NCBI RefSeq assembly: GCF_003201605.1
Contig: NZ_QJJR01000008.1
Coordinates: 1-64,000, forward strand
Direction of reading: 5' to 3'
From: Streptohalobacillus salinus
GTDB taxonomy: Bacteria; Bacillota; Bacilli; Bacillales; Amphibacillaceae
DNA: 64,000 nt
Below, piece after piece: positions 31,914-39,720 of the stretch (the first letter of the stretch is position 1; each line of letters begins with the position of its first letter). The position numbers and the translations under genes were made by a program. The notes beneath the pieces were generated by a model. That model saw nothing but the letters and a program-made list of their open reading frames with translations, was not told the origin of the DNA and did not search any database.

Positions 31914-34591
31914 CTAGACGTAGCCTTTTTCTTTTAATGAGACAAATTTATGATCGCCAATCACAATATGGTCAAGGAGACCTATGCCAATCATTTCGCC
32001 ACATTCAGCTAATCGTTTAGTAACGTTGATATCTTCTTGAGATGGTGATGGATCGTAGGGTCGATTGCATTGGTGTGTGATATCTTTTCAATCTCCCTCA
32101 GAACCGTACGTACTCCTTTCAAAGTATACGGCTCGCCAGTGCTGTGCTTCATTTGGTCAAACTGGAAATCGCGTTGTCTAAATGGCCGAAAGCCCCTCTC
32201 TTTCATCAAAAGCCCTGCTTGTTTAACGGTTAATCGGTGCTTGTTGGCGACGGTCCTAAGAAAACTTTGATAAGCAAAGTAACAGAACCGGTCGAGTGGT
32301 TGACGATTGCTAATATAGCGGTAATAAAAGCAAATCGCTGTCAACTCTTTTTGATAAGTACGGTATATGGCATGGAGCGTTCGGTGAACTAAATAACCGC
32401 GACTTTTCGCTTTACCATCCGTAAACGATCCATAATCAAATAGGGCCGAAAGTTGTGCTTGCCGCTGAACTGGGCACTCAAACACATACCCTTGTTTTAC
32501 TTTGTGATAACGAAGTCTGAAACCACATAAATACTGGGGGCGTCTTTCGAGTACACGTAAACTTTGAATAGGTAATTCAACAGGCCAGACCGTCCGAAAA
32601 GATTTCACCGTCATTTCTTCAATTAAAACCGTTGTCCCCATGCGATTGTTGACGGTCACAAACGGTTTATTTAGTTTTCCTAATTCAACCATATATAAAA
32701 ACCGCATTAGTTTTTCAGCAAATAATAAATCAACCATGTGACGCATAAAAGAAAAAGGCAACATTGCTGCGAGCGTCTCTATTGTTTTTACATCATTGAC
32801 CAACACGGTTAACACGGGATAACGAAATGCCGGTTTATCAATGCGGAAACTGATCAGTTCTTGATGGTTGATGGCTTGATGCTCTTGTTTTACTGTTGGC
32901 TGAACGGATATTACACGTTGGTTATAGTGGTGAAACGCACAAATAATTTCTGTTAAGACTGTACGCTTTTGTTGATTGGAGAGTTGGTGGAAGGGGCGAT
33001 GAAGTAGCGACTGTTCGTTACTACTTAATTGATAAAAAATTCGACTAAGCGGATGTAGGTTAAACATACACATTTCCTTTCCAAATGAAGCAACTAACAC
33101 CTGTCTTCCTTTTCCATGCTAAACAGATTACCTGCAAACGTTGAATACTATGAAGACTCCGTTACCTTATAACCGAGTGGTTACTTAGGCAATCCCTACC
33201 TTACTAACATAGAAAGAAGCGGCATACTTAGGTACTCCTTTTGACTATTACTTATTTAAAGTTCGATGAAGATGCGCTAACGATAGAAGTGGTCTGACGT
33301 ACCGCTTCTATTCATCTTCGATTGATTGTATCAATCACGAATCACGTTCGTAAGTCTAGAGTTCAGGCAATCAAGCTTTTACCTTATATGCCTTGGACCT
33401 TAAACCATGCGATGGTCTCAGCACACTTTTCAATCCGCTGATAAGGTTCACGTCCATAGAATTTGTTAGCAATTCTAGATCATATCATGATCACTTCACA
33501 TGTTAGCGGTGTAGGCGCACGCCAGATGGATGATTATGCAGACAAACAATGGAGGCCGCAGACCGTTTTACTGCTTCTCTAAAGTAGGGTCAATCAGTGA
33601 TTTCCCTCCAAACCGTACGTACTCCTCTCAGAGTATACGGCTTTCCACTCAAACCAAATCTCATTTGAGCTGCTTTCCTTCGCCATGTATAAGGCTCTCC
33701 CTTACGCCGACTACTACGAAAGCTCCGTTACCTTATCTATCGCTGGATAAACTTAGGTAATCCCCAGTTCGTCAATTAAAAACAATTCTATGTTAGCGGA
33801 TATGACATTCGTTCTCCTCACTTCATTAAAGTTGGGTTGTTTTTTCATCACGTCTTCCAAGCAAAGTGTCAACAAAGAAAACAAAAACAATGTAGCCCCG
33901 CCGGCTCCCCGAGAACCATCATTCAAGCAGTTTAGCTTTTATCCTTATACATAGTTCACCTCACCCTATAGCTAGAGTTTCTTCAACAGGCTATGGTCCC
34001 CTTGCTGTTTCCAGTTAAGGTAAGTTGAATGGTGAGCGAACGTTGTGATGAATGCTCGCCTATCTTAGATAGATTTCTTAAGTGACTACATGGGCGCACC
34101 ACTTCACGCGGATGAACGATTGAGGCGTTCAAACTACCAATAAACACGGTTTGCTTATGAATGATTTGATTTTTAGTGTCTAAAAACAAGACAACAAAAT
34201 GTTCCTGTTTGAGTAAGCGCATGTCTTCCATGACATAATTCGCACCATCTTCAGGACAACGAATGATATATCGGTCGGTTTTCTTAAACCGACCCATCCG
34301 ATTTCCTAACTCAATGGCCGCTAATATGCTGACTGCCTTCACCTCCCCAATCCCCTTAATATGCACTAACTCCTCGAGTGTCGCTTCGCGTAACAATTCA
34401 ATGCCACCAAAATACTGGTAAAGTCGTATTGCTAAATCATAGACACTTTCATTACGGGTACCCGATCCGATAATGATTGCTAATAATTCTTGGTCTGATA
34501 AATGCGAAGGGCCACAGGTGATTAATCGTTCGCGCGGACGATCATTTTTCGGGATGTCCTTCATTTTGACATGAAGTTCAGGCATACTCAA
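31914..34591 (-). CDS. radC: DNA repair protein RadC split into three exons by two group II introns
   Basis: The coding sequence is exon 1 (34591-34100), exon 2 (33583-33521) and exon 3 (32054-31914), all in one frame after intron removal. The joined product is 231 residues, a normal RadC (UPF0758/JAMM family) length. Exon 1 (residues 1-164) has the helix-hairpin-helix segment [16 protein letters not shown] and ends HPREV. Exon 2 (165-185) reads [13 protein letters not shown], then CLHNHPSG. Exon 3 (186-231) starts [15 protein letters not shown] and ends KEKGYV. The JAMM ligands would be His180, His182 and Asp193, with Ser190. The start is probably TTG at 34591 (GGAGG eight bases upstream); an ATG follows at 34585. 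Without splicing only a chimeric 202-residue protein lacking the JAMM motif would be made. Confidence 0.93.
32009..33067 (-). CDS. Maturase-like group II intron protein without visible reverse transcriptase motif
   Basis: A frame of 352 residues inside intron B. Residues about 225-285 ([19 protein letters not shown], then [18 protein letters not shown]) match the maturase domain X of group II intron proteins, and the stretch before it ([17 protein letters not shown]) resembles the thumb/linker. No YxDD box or other reverse-transcriptase motif is visible in the N-terminal part, and no endonuclease domain follows. From about residue 311 the frame passes through ribozyme domain V, and its last 15 codons lie in radC exon 3 in another frame. 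The ATG at 33067 has AAAGGAA eight bases upstream; the frame is open to 33100. It probably serves splicing rather than mobility (inference). Confidence 0.75.
   Translation of the reverse strand: MFNLHPLSRIFYQLSSNEQSLLHRPFHQLSNQQKRTVLTEIICAFHHYNQRVISVQPTVKQEHQAINHQELISFRIDKPAFRYPVLTVLVNDVKTIETLAAMLPFSFMRHMVDLLFAEKLMRFLYMVELGKLNKPFVTVNNRMGTTVLIEEMTVKSFRTVWPVELPIQSLRVLERRPQYLCGFRLRYHKVKQGYVFECPVQRQAQLSALFDYGSFTDGKAKSRGYLVHRTLHAIYRTYQKELTAICFYYRYISNRQPLDRFCYFAYQSFLRTVANKHRLTVKQAGLLMKERGFRPFRQRDFQFDQMKHSTGEPYTLKGVRTVLREIEKISHTNAIDPTIHHHLKKISTLLND
32055..33520 (-). mobile_element. Group II intron B in radC, maturase-encoding
   Basis: 1466 nt between radC codons for HNHPSG and DPSPSQED. The 5' end is GTGCGCCTAC; the 3' end is ATCGACCCTAC, an AC terminus. 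Domain V is at 32101-32134. In domain VI, GATTG and CAATC pair, leaving an A seven bases from the 3' end as candidate branch point. A long hairpin at 33264-33320 has a loop with GTCAGA (33293-33298) that can pair with the last six exon bases TCTGGC (one G-U), a candidate EBS1-IBS1. A domain III-like segment (GCCTAAGTAACC ... ATAAGGTAACGGAG) also occurs in intron A. The open frame sits in the domain IV position. Confidence 0.92.
32101..32134 (-). ncRNA. Ribozyme domain V of intron B
   Basis: A 34-nt hairpin beginning GAGCCGTATAC and ending GTACGTACGGTTC, with GAAA tetraloop closed by CTTT/GGAG and the catalytic AGC triad at its base. This is the most conserved element of group II introns. Confidence 0.93.
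33584..34099 (-). mobile_element. Group II intron A in radC, without ORF
   Basis: 516 nt inserted after the radC codons HPREV. The 5' end is GTGCGCCCATG, like the Ll.LtrB start; the 3' end is TTGACCCTAC. Domain V is at 33610-33643. Domain VI pairs AGGG with CCCT and AATC with GATT, with a candidate branch A seven bases before the 3' end. CACTTT (33863-33868) in a hairpin loop about 230 bases from the 5' end can pair with the last exon bases GAAGTG. No protein is encoded, so splicing in the cell would need a maturase from elsewhere, perhaps intron B. Confidence 0.92.
33610..33643 (-). ncRNA. Ribozyme domain V of intron A
   Basis: A 34-nt hairpin beginning AAGCCGTATAC and ending GTACGTACGGTTT, with GAGA tetraloop closed by CTCT/GGAG and the AGC triad. 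It differs from intron B's domain V at only a few positions. Confidence 0.92.
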
Positions 34592-34780
34592 TATAAACTC
34601 CTCCTTTCCTAAGTGATAGTTATAGTTTAACCATTTCTATGACAAGTACAACTTAATCTTTTTCTCTGAATTGACTCCGTTACCTCTAATCAGCGTGTAA
34701 CTTTAAAAAACTTAAGTCATTTGTTTAATATCAGTTTACTATTCGCGCTGAAAAAATTGATTCGCCGCTATAAATAAATG

Positions 34781-34820
34781 ACCCTTAGTGGATAGACTTT
34801 AACATCTATCCACTAAGGGT
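34781..34820 (-). terminator. Terminator of the type IV pilus operon
   Basis: A perfect 16-bp stem (34781-34796 with 34805-34820) and eight-base loop lie just past the pilO stop, followed on the minus strand by CATTTATTTATA. Confidence 0.85.
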
Positions 34821-34851
34821 CTCACTGTAAGAAAACCTTTAAATGACGCTA

Positions 34852-35409
34852 TTAATTAATGATCACTTGTTGGTTGTAAAACGCACGCACAATAATAGTA
34901 GCTTCTACTTGTTCAGAATTGTTTTGCGTAATTTCAAGATCTGTGACTTCAACAAGTCGCTCAATCATTTCAATTTCAGCTAAAAAACGTTCAACATTTG
35001 CTCGTTGATTAGCCGAGAGTGTTATTTGGTATTCAATCGACTCAACATTTGTCGGATATAAACCTGATTCGTTAGTGAATTCTGATCCACTTAATGCGAT
35101 TTGTGAAATGGTAACATCTGTCTGATTTTCAACTAAAAAAATCATTTCAACAATCTGGTCAACTGCTTCCTCAGTCGGTAAACGATCACGTACCGCATTT
35201 GCCTCTGCTAATAATTCGTCTTCATTCGCTTCGTTTGCTTCCGATTGTAAAATAACGGCACGTTGCTCTAGAAGGACGCTTTCTGTCTCCTTTAACTCTG
35301 TTGTGATTGGATCAAGCCAATAGGTCGTTCCGTAGTACATCACCGCTGCGACAATTGCCCCAATCATTATCGAGACTAATGTATATGTTTTATTCCATTT
35401 AAAGGTCAC
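34852..35409 (-). CDS. pilO: Type IV pilus inner-membrane platform protein PilO-like
   Basis: A 185-residue bitopic protein: short cytoplasmic start, one membrane helix (about 10-28), a coiled coil with many Glu and Ala (ETESVLLEQRAVILQ), then a ferredoxin-like periplasmic-type domain ending TIIVRAFYN. This is the PilO layout; it pairs with PilN. A GTG at 35409 with GAGGTG seven bases upstream is chosen over the GTG at 35424. It overlaps the pilN end. Final gene of the operon. Confidence 0.85.
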   Translation of the reverse strand: MTFKWNKTYTLVSIMIGAIVAAVMYYGTTYWLDPITTELKETESVLLEQRAVILQSEANEANEDELLAEANAVRDRLPTEEAVDQIVEMIFLVENQTDVTISQIALSGSEFTNESGLYPTNVESIEYQITLSANQRANVERFLAEIEMIERLVEVTDLEITQNNSEQVEATIIVRAFYNQQVIIN

Positions 35410-35947
35410 GAGACAGCACCTCACTTAACGACAAGCGGTCAATCATGATTGAAAATCTTGTGTCATAAGTTGCTGCTTCTCCAGTTACCTCAATTGTTTC
35501 TAAAACAACATTTGTTACATAGGGTAAATCTAACAATTGACGTTGTAAGCTAACCACATCCGCTTCACTTGGTAAAGCAAGTTGCAATTGTACATTTCCA
35601 GTTATCGAAAAGATAAATTGATTGATCAATGTATCACTTAGATTAGGTATTTGATCAATCATCTCATCGTACAGTGCTTTTGCAGGGTATTTATTAGCTT
35701 GTAACGTTTCTGCGTCTCGTTTTAATTGGTTGACTTGATCTCCAATCAAATTAACGCGTTGCAGCTCAATAACTACAGCTTGTTGTTGCTCAATCTGGCG
35801 TTCATTAATCGTAATATCTTCTCTGATTTGACTAGTCATCCAACTGAAATAAAACACAAGTAAGCCGGAGAGGATAAGCGCGGTACCTGTAATGACCCAT
35901 GGCGTGATGTTTTTTTTCTTTTTTTCAAAAAAATTAATATTAACCAT
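35399..35947 (-). CDS. pilN: Type IV pilus assembly protein PilN-like
   Basis: Bitopic protein of 182 residues. The start VNINFFEKKKKNITPW corresponds to the conserved N-terminal motif by which PilN docks in PilM (usually IN-L-P). A membrane helix (about 20-38), a coiled coil, and a small domain with VQLQLALPSEADVVSLQRQLL follow. It lies between pilM and pilO, as in T4a pilus operons. Confidence 0.88.
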   Translation of the reverse strand: MVNINFFEKKKKNITPWVITGTALILSGLLVFYFSWMTSQIREDITINERQIEQQQAVVIELQRVNLIGDQVNQLKRDAETLQANKYPAKALYDEMIDQIPNLSDTLINQFIFSITGNVQLQLALPSEADVVSLQRQLLDLPYVTNVVLETIEVTGEAATYDTRFSIMIDRLSLSEVLSRDL

Positions 35948-35961
35948 TTGCTTATCCCTCC

Positions 35962-37059
35962 CTACTCATCGTTCGTAACTGATAATTCACTTGTTGTATT
36001 CGAATCGTTCATACTGTTTTTCTCGTTTGTTCTATAAGCTTTAGATTTGTTATCACTTTTCTTTTCTTTCTGTTGTTCCTTTTTTAGCTTAACATGTTTT
36101 TTTGGTTTTGATTCTGTTTTTAAAGATAAGCCATATAATACACCACACCCCATCGGTAAATCCTGGGGAAGTGTTAGAATTTCGATTGATAAATCAAAAC
36201 GTTCATCAAGGCTTAACTGCAATTTCGCCAAATCAGGATGGTCACCAAGTAATAATATATTTGTAACCGCGGCTTCTCCGTCCATGATTGAGTATTGATA
36301 AAAGTCCATGAAACGTTCAATGGTAATTAGTGTTTGATCACGTACTTCTTCTAATTCTTCTGGTGAAGACTGAGATACCAATGTAGCCTCTTTTGAATCT
36401 AACTTCCATTCTTGAAACGGATTTGAGGCATGAACGTGGCGAGTAAATTTCGGAATTTTCTTATGAAATACCGTAAGCACTAAATCAACTTTATTCCATT
36501 GAATCATTAATAGGTGCTCATTATCATTTGGTTGGTGATTTACTTGATAGGTACGATAGGCACTTAAAAATGAGACATCTGCAACTTCTGCATTCAGCGA
36601 TGCGTTTTCAAATAAACGATAAAAAGGTTTCAATCGTTCTTCCGGATAAGCAAACAGTAGAATTTCATTAGTATCCTCACCACGAGTCAATACTTCAAAG
36701 TCTATCATTGGATTCTTAAATGGCAAACGAATACTCCCCTCTAATTGTAGTCGAATGTATCGTTTTGCTTCTTCTTTTTCCAATTGATTTGGGATCTCTT
36801 CTGTTCGCATTGTCAGAAAGCTATCTGGAACGATAAAGGATAACTTCGCACCTTTCCAATTCTTTTGTTCGACTAACATTTTCACCTGTGATTTTAATTG
36901 TGCTTCGTTAATAATCCGACCATCTTCCATGATTACCTTATCAAAAAAAAGTTCCCCGTCGTCAATTGTTCCTTTTGACTGTTTTGCCGGGCAAACCAGG
37001 TAGCGTATGCTTCTATCATTGATTGACAGAAAGACGTTCATCTTTTTAAATAGTCCCAT
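35962..37059 (-). CDS. pilM: Actin-like pilus assembly protein PilM
   Basis: A cytoplasmic actin-fold protein of 365 residues that links the PilN-PilO platform to the motor. The fold is indicated by the start FLSINDRSIRYLVCP and by LSFIVPDSFLTMRTEEIPNQ (PilM/EutJ-like). A lysine-rich low-complexity tail (about residues 320-365) is unusual. The ATG at 37059 has AAAGGA at good distance. Confidence 0.85.
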   Translation of the reverse strand: MGLFKKMNVFLSINDRSIRYLVCPAKQSKGTIDDGELFFDKVIMEDGRIINEAQLKSQVKMLVEQKNWKGAKLSFIVPDSFLTMRTEEIPNQLEKEEAKRYIRLQLEGSIRLPFKNPMIDFEVLTRGEDTNEILLFAYPEERLKPFYRLFENASLNAEVADVSFLSAYRTYQVNHQPNDNEHLLMIQWNKVDLVLTVFHKKIPKFTRHVHASNPFQEWKLDSKEATLVSQSSPEELEEVRDQTLITIERFMDFYQYSIMDGEAAVTNILLLGDHPDLAKLQLSLDERFDLSIEILTLPQDLPMGCGVLYGLSLKTESKPKKHVKLKKEQQKEKKSDNKSKAYRTNEKNSMNDSNTTSELSVTNDE

Positions 37060-37085
37060 TTGTTTCATCCTTTGCTAAAAAGAGT

Positions 37086-37838
37086 CTAGAAAAAACCAAA
37101 ATACCAATTAATCATCGGTTCTCCAACAAATAACACGGTTAGTGCTGCTAAACTGATGTAAGGACCAAACGGCACTTTTGATTTGCGTGTCACTTTTCCC
37201 ATAGCCAATAACACCATATTGACAAGTGTACCATAGATGGTCGACAGTAAAAATATCAGCAAGACATGTGTCACGCCAAAGGCGTAACCTAAAACGAAGA
37301 AGTATTTCATATCGCCAGCACCCATTCCGCCCTGACTAAGTAAAATCACCGCAAAAATTAACGCGAAACCAACGAGCGCTCCAACGGGGGATGACCACCA
37401 AGGATTAAGTGGAGCAACAAAACGCATAATCATAATCAGTGGCAAAAAAATGAGTAACAGTTTATTCGGAATTAAATAATATGTAAGATCAGTTACAATA
37501 ATAATCACACTTAGTGAAACAATAACTAAACTAAGACCTAGCTCCATGCTGAAACCATAAACGAGATAACTGCTTAAAAACCCCAGTCCTGTTAATAATT
37601 CAATTGCTGGATAAATTGGAGCAATTGCTTCTTTACATCCCCGACATTTCCCAGCTTGTAAAAGGTACGACACAACAGGAATAAGTTCATAAGCTTTTAA
37701 GGTTTTTTTACATTTAGGACAGTATGAACGTTCCTCTTTCAAAAAGTCACCCTTTGGCACCCGTAAACCAACCACGTTAAAAAAAGAGCCCATAATTAAA
37801 CCCAAGACGAAAAAGAAACTGCTATAAATATAGATCAT
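37086..37838 (-). CDS. pilD: Prepilin peptidase / N-methyltransferase (PilD/ComC)
   Basis: Bifunctional membrane enzyme of 250 residues that clips and N-methylates prepilins. The cytoplasmic zinc site is CPKC ... CRGC (about residues 40-70). The aspartyl-protease residues are in VTDLTYYLIPN and GGMGAGDMKYF (GxGD motif). About seven helices are visible. In B. subtilis the orthologous comC sits at the same place next to folC; here it serves a full pilus operon, and maybe competence as well. Confidence 0.95.
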   Translation of the reverse strand: MIYIYSSFFFVLGLIMGSFFNVVGLRVPKGDFLKEERSYCPKCKKTLKAYELIPVVSYLLQAGKCRGCKEAIAPIYPAIELLTGLGFLSSYLVYGFSMELGLSLVIVSLSVIIIVTDLTYYLIPNKLLLIFLPLIMIMRFVAPLNPWWSSPVGALVGFALIFAVILLSQGGMGAGDMKYFFVLGYAFGVTHVLLIFLLSTIYGTLVNMVLLAMGKVTRKSKVPFGPYISLAALTVLFVGEPMINWYFGFF

Positions 37839-37863
37839 TATCATTCGCTCCTAGATAGAAATA

Positions 37864-37888
37864 AAGACCCCTCGTAGGGAGGAGTCTT
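37864..37888 (-). terminator. Attenuating terminator between pilA and pilD
   Basis: A 10-bp stem with one G-U (37864-37873 with 37879-37888) directly follows the pilin gene, followed by TTTATTT on the minus strand. It could stop most transcripts after the pilin gene, giving an excess of pilin over pilD-M-N-O. Confidence 0.75.
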
Positions 37889-37903
37889 TTTGTATTAAGC
37901 AAA

Positions 37904-38254
37904 TTAGTCATTTAATGTAATAACACCATTTTCATCTTTATTAAAAGTTCGATCGGTATCAACAGAGATATCTGCCTCTCCAGACGCACGTTCCTGTAAA
38001 TACCCTTCATCAATAACATCTTGAACAGTTGTCACATCGCTATCGATTCCCTCTTGAATGTCATATAATCTAGCTGCATCAACAACTAATTGTTCCTCCG
38101 CAGCCGTTGCGTCATCTTCTGCTGTGTCAATGATATTACCAATTGCTGGAATCGCAATCGCAACGATAATTCCTAAAATAACGATAACCGCTAAAAGTTC
38201 AACCAGCGTAAACCCTTTTTCATTTTTTAACATTTTTCTTAATTTGTTCACCAT
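37904..38254 (-). CDS. pilA: Major type IV pilin, PilA-like
   Basis: Prepilin of 116 residues. The class III signal is short and basic (VNKLRKMLKNEKG), cut before FTLVELLAVIVILGIIVAIA, with Glu at +5 of the mature protein. The remaining domain is small and very acidic. No cysteine pair is visible, unlike Gram-negative major pilins. It has its own promoter, a c-di-GMP-II-type leader and a downstream hairpin, all signs of separately controlled high-level expression. Confidence 0.92.
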   Translation of the reverse strand: MVNKLRKMLKNEKGFTLVELLAVIVILGIIVAIAIPAIGNIIDTAEDDATAAEEQLVVDAARLYDIQEGIDSDVTTVQDVIDEGYLQERASGEADISVDTDRTFNKDENGVITLND

Positions 38255-38308
38255 AATAATTCCTCCTTAAAATATAAAAATATAATAATGGTTCGATCCA
38301 TGGCGTGT

Positions 38309-38352
38309 AAAAAAAGACCCACAACATAAATTAACCATTATGATGTCAGTCG
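38309..38352 (-). terminator. Riboswitch expression-platform terminator
   Basis: Stem with two mismatches: GACT/GGTC, ACA/TGT and CATAA/TTATG around a TGGTTAAT loop, followed by seven T on the minus strand. Its 5' arm uses aptamer bases GACTGA, so terminator and folded aptamer exclude each other. Confidence 0.75.
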
Positions 38353-38416
38353 GTTGCACTACTCACTCCTATTTATCCAAGTGCCCAGATTAAGATAAAT
38401 AATCATTATGTCTGAT
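38346..38416 (-). ncRNA. c-di-GMP-II riboswitch aptamer upstream of pilA
   Basis: On the minus strand the leader reads AATGATTATTTATC, then CTGGGCACTTGG ... GAGTAGTGCAACCGACTGA. The core GGGCACTTG ... TAGTGCAACCGAC matches the class II c-di-GMP aptamer as known from Clostridium. GCAC and GTGC pair, and TCAG (38412-38415) pairs with CTGA (38346-38349) as P1. A promoter lies 16 bases before the aptamer and a terminator after it. Ligand binding should stabilise P1 and free the pilin gene from termination, an ON switch (inference). Confidence 0.88.
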
Positions 38417-38431
38417 ATTCTACTTATACCT

Positions 38432-38459
38432 ATTATACTATTAAATCGACACATGTCCA
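38432..38459 (-). promoter_or_regulatory. Sigma-A promoter of pilA
   Basis: TGGACA (38454-38459) and TATAAT (38432-38437), spaced by 16 bases on the minus strand, between pilC and the riboswitch. Confidence 0.75.
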
Positions 38460-38502
38460 TCATTTGTCATATAATATTATTCACCTTTTAAACAATTGTT
38501 TC

Positions 38503-39705
38503 CTAAACACCTTCAAACAGGCTAAACATCGGGACAACAATTGCCAAAACAATCGCACCAACAACGATCGCAAGAAAAATAATCATAACTGGTTCAATTA
38601 AGGCTTTTAGTTTGTCAGCAGCTTCTTCCAATTCCTCTTCATAAAACTGCGCTACCTTTTTCAACATCTCGTCCATTGAACCTGTGGCCTCACCGACCGC
38701 AATCATCTGTGTTATTAATTTAGGAAACACCCAATGTTCCTTCATTGGCTCAGCCAAAGATTCACCATCTTCTAGCGATTTATGACTCTCCCTTAAAACT
38801 TTTTTAATCACTCGATTTTCAACCACTTTTTCGGTGATAGTCACTGCTTCTAAAATTGGTACCGAGCTATTTAACAGTGAGCTCAATGTCTGTGTCATTC
38901 TGGCAAGGGCTGCTTTTTGAATAAATACACCAAAAAGTGGTAGTTTTAATTTAAAGTTATCAAAAATAAAGGCGAACTTTTCTTGTTTATTTAACGTTCT
39001 AACAACTATGATCAGCCCTATGACGAAAAGCGCCAATAACCACCAAATAGAACCAACAAGTTCACTCATATTTAATACCAATTGCGTATAAGCTGGCAAT
39101 TCTTGATCAAAAGAGATAAACATATCCGCAAACACTGGGACAAGAAAAGCCATCAAGAAGATGGTGATTAAAACTGCCAGAACACCAATCACGGCTGGGT
39201 ACGTAAGTGCTGTCACAACTTTTTGTTTTAGTTGGTACTGCTTCTCATAGTAACTAGCCATCCGGTCTAAGATTTCATCTAATCGCCCACTAACTTCTCC
39301 TGCATTAATCATACTCACCAATAACTCCGGGAAAAGTTTCGGGTAATACCCTAGTGCTACCGATAAGGGTTCTCCTTCTTCGATTCGTTCTTTTACTTCT
39401 TCTAAGGCACTTGTCAACGCTTTAGAATTCGATTGTTCGGAAAGTATCTCAGTCGCTTCAACAAGTGAAATCCCTGCATCAATTAACGTAGAAAATTGAC
39501 GCAAGAATATAACGAAGTCTTTATTTTTGATTGGACTACCAAGATAAATATCTTTATATAGAAATGGATTCATGCGTTTAATCTCAAAGACAAATAGTCC
39601 AATTTGTTTTAATTCAGACAAGGCGTCGCGCTCATTTTCACTTTCTAATTTTCCCGTTGTGAGTTTTCCTTCTGTCGTTCTAGCTTGATATTGATAAATC
39701 GGCAA
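38503..39705 (-). CDS. pilC: Pilus platform membrane protein PilC
   Basis: A 400-residue polytopic protein of the PilC/GspF family with two repeated cytoplasmic helical domains and membrane helices near residues 165-190, 215-235 and 370-400. Typical segments are FLRQFSTLIDAGISLVEATEIL in the first repeat and LARMTQTLSSLLNSSVPILEA in the second. A TTG at 39705 is taken as start: GGAGG lies eight bases before it and it yields the family start PIYQYQARTTEGK. PilC couples PilB and PilT to pilin insertion. Confidence 0.93.
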   Translation of the reverse strand: MPIYQYQARTTEGKLTTGKLESENERDALSELKQIGLFVFEIKRMNPFLYKDIYLGSPIKNKDFVIFLRQFSTLIDAGISLVEATEILSEQSNSKALTSALEEVKERIEEGEPLSVALGYYPKLFPELLVSMINAGEVSGRLDEILDRMASYYEKQYQLKQKVVTALTYPAVIGVLAVLITIFLMAFLVPVFADMFISFDQELPAYTQLVLNMSELVGSIWWLLALFVIGLIIVVRTLNKQEKFAFIFDNFKLKLPLFGVFIQKAALARMTQTLSSLLNSSVPILEAVTITEKVVENRVIKKVLRESHKSLEDGESLAEPMKEHWVFPKLITQMIAVGEATGSMDEMLKKVAQFYEEELEEAADKLKALIEPVMIIFLAIVVGAIVLAIVVPMFSLFEGV

Positions 39706-39720
39706 TCGATTCACCTCCCA

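Noticed and set aside
32009-33100. ORF inside radC as an ordinary transposase
   Set aside because: No DDE, HUH or serine recombinase motif and no terminal repeats. The flanking RNA has group II intron domain V/VI, and the protein has maturase domain X.
33983-34591. A 202-residue frame that looks like a truncated radC pseudogene
   Set aside because: Its last 38 codons are intron A sequence. Removing both introns restores the complete RadC, so splicing explains it better than decay.
38255-38502. c-di-GMP class I (GEMM) riboswitch before pilA
   Set aside because: The GEMM core and its tetraloop-receptor pattern are missing, while the class II core is present.
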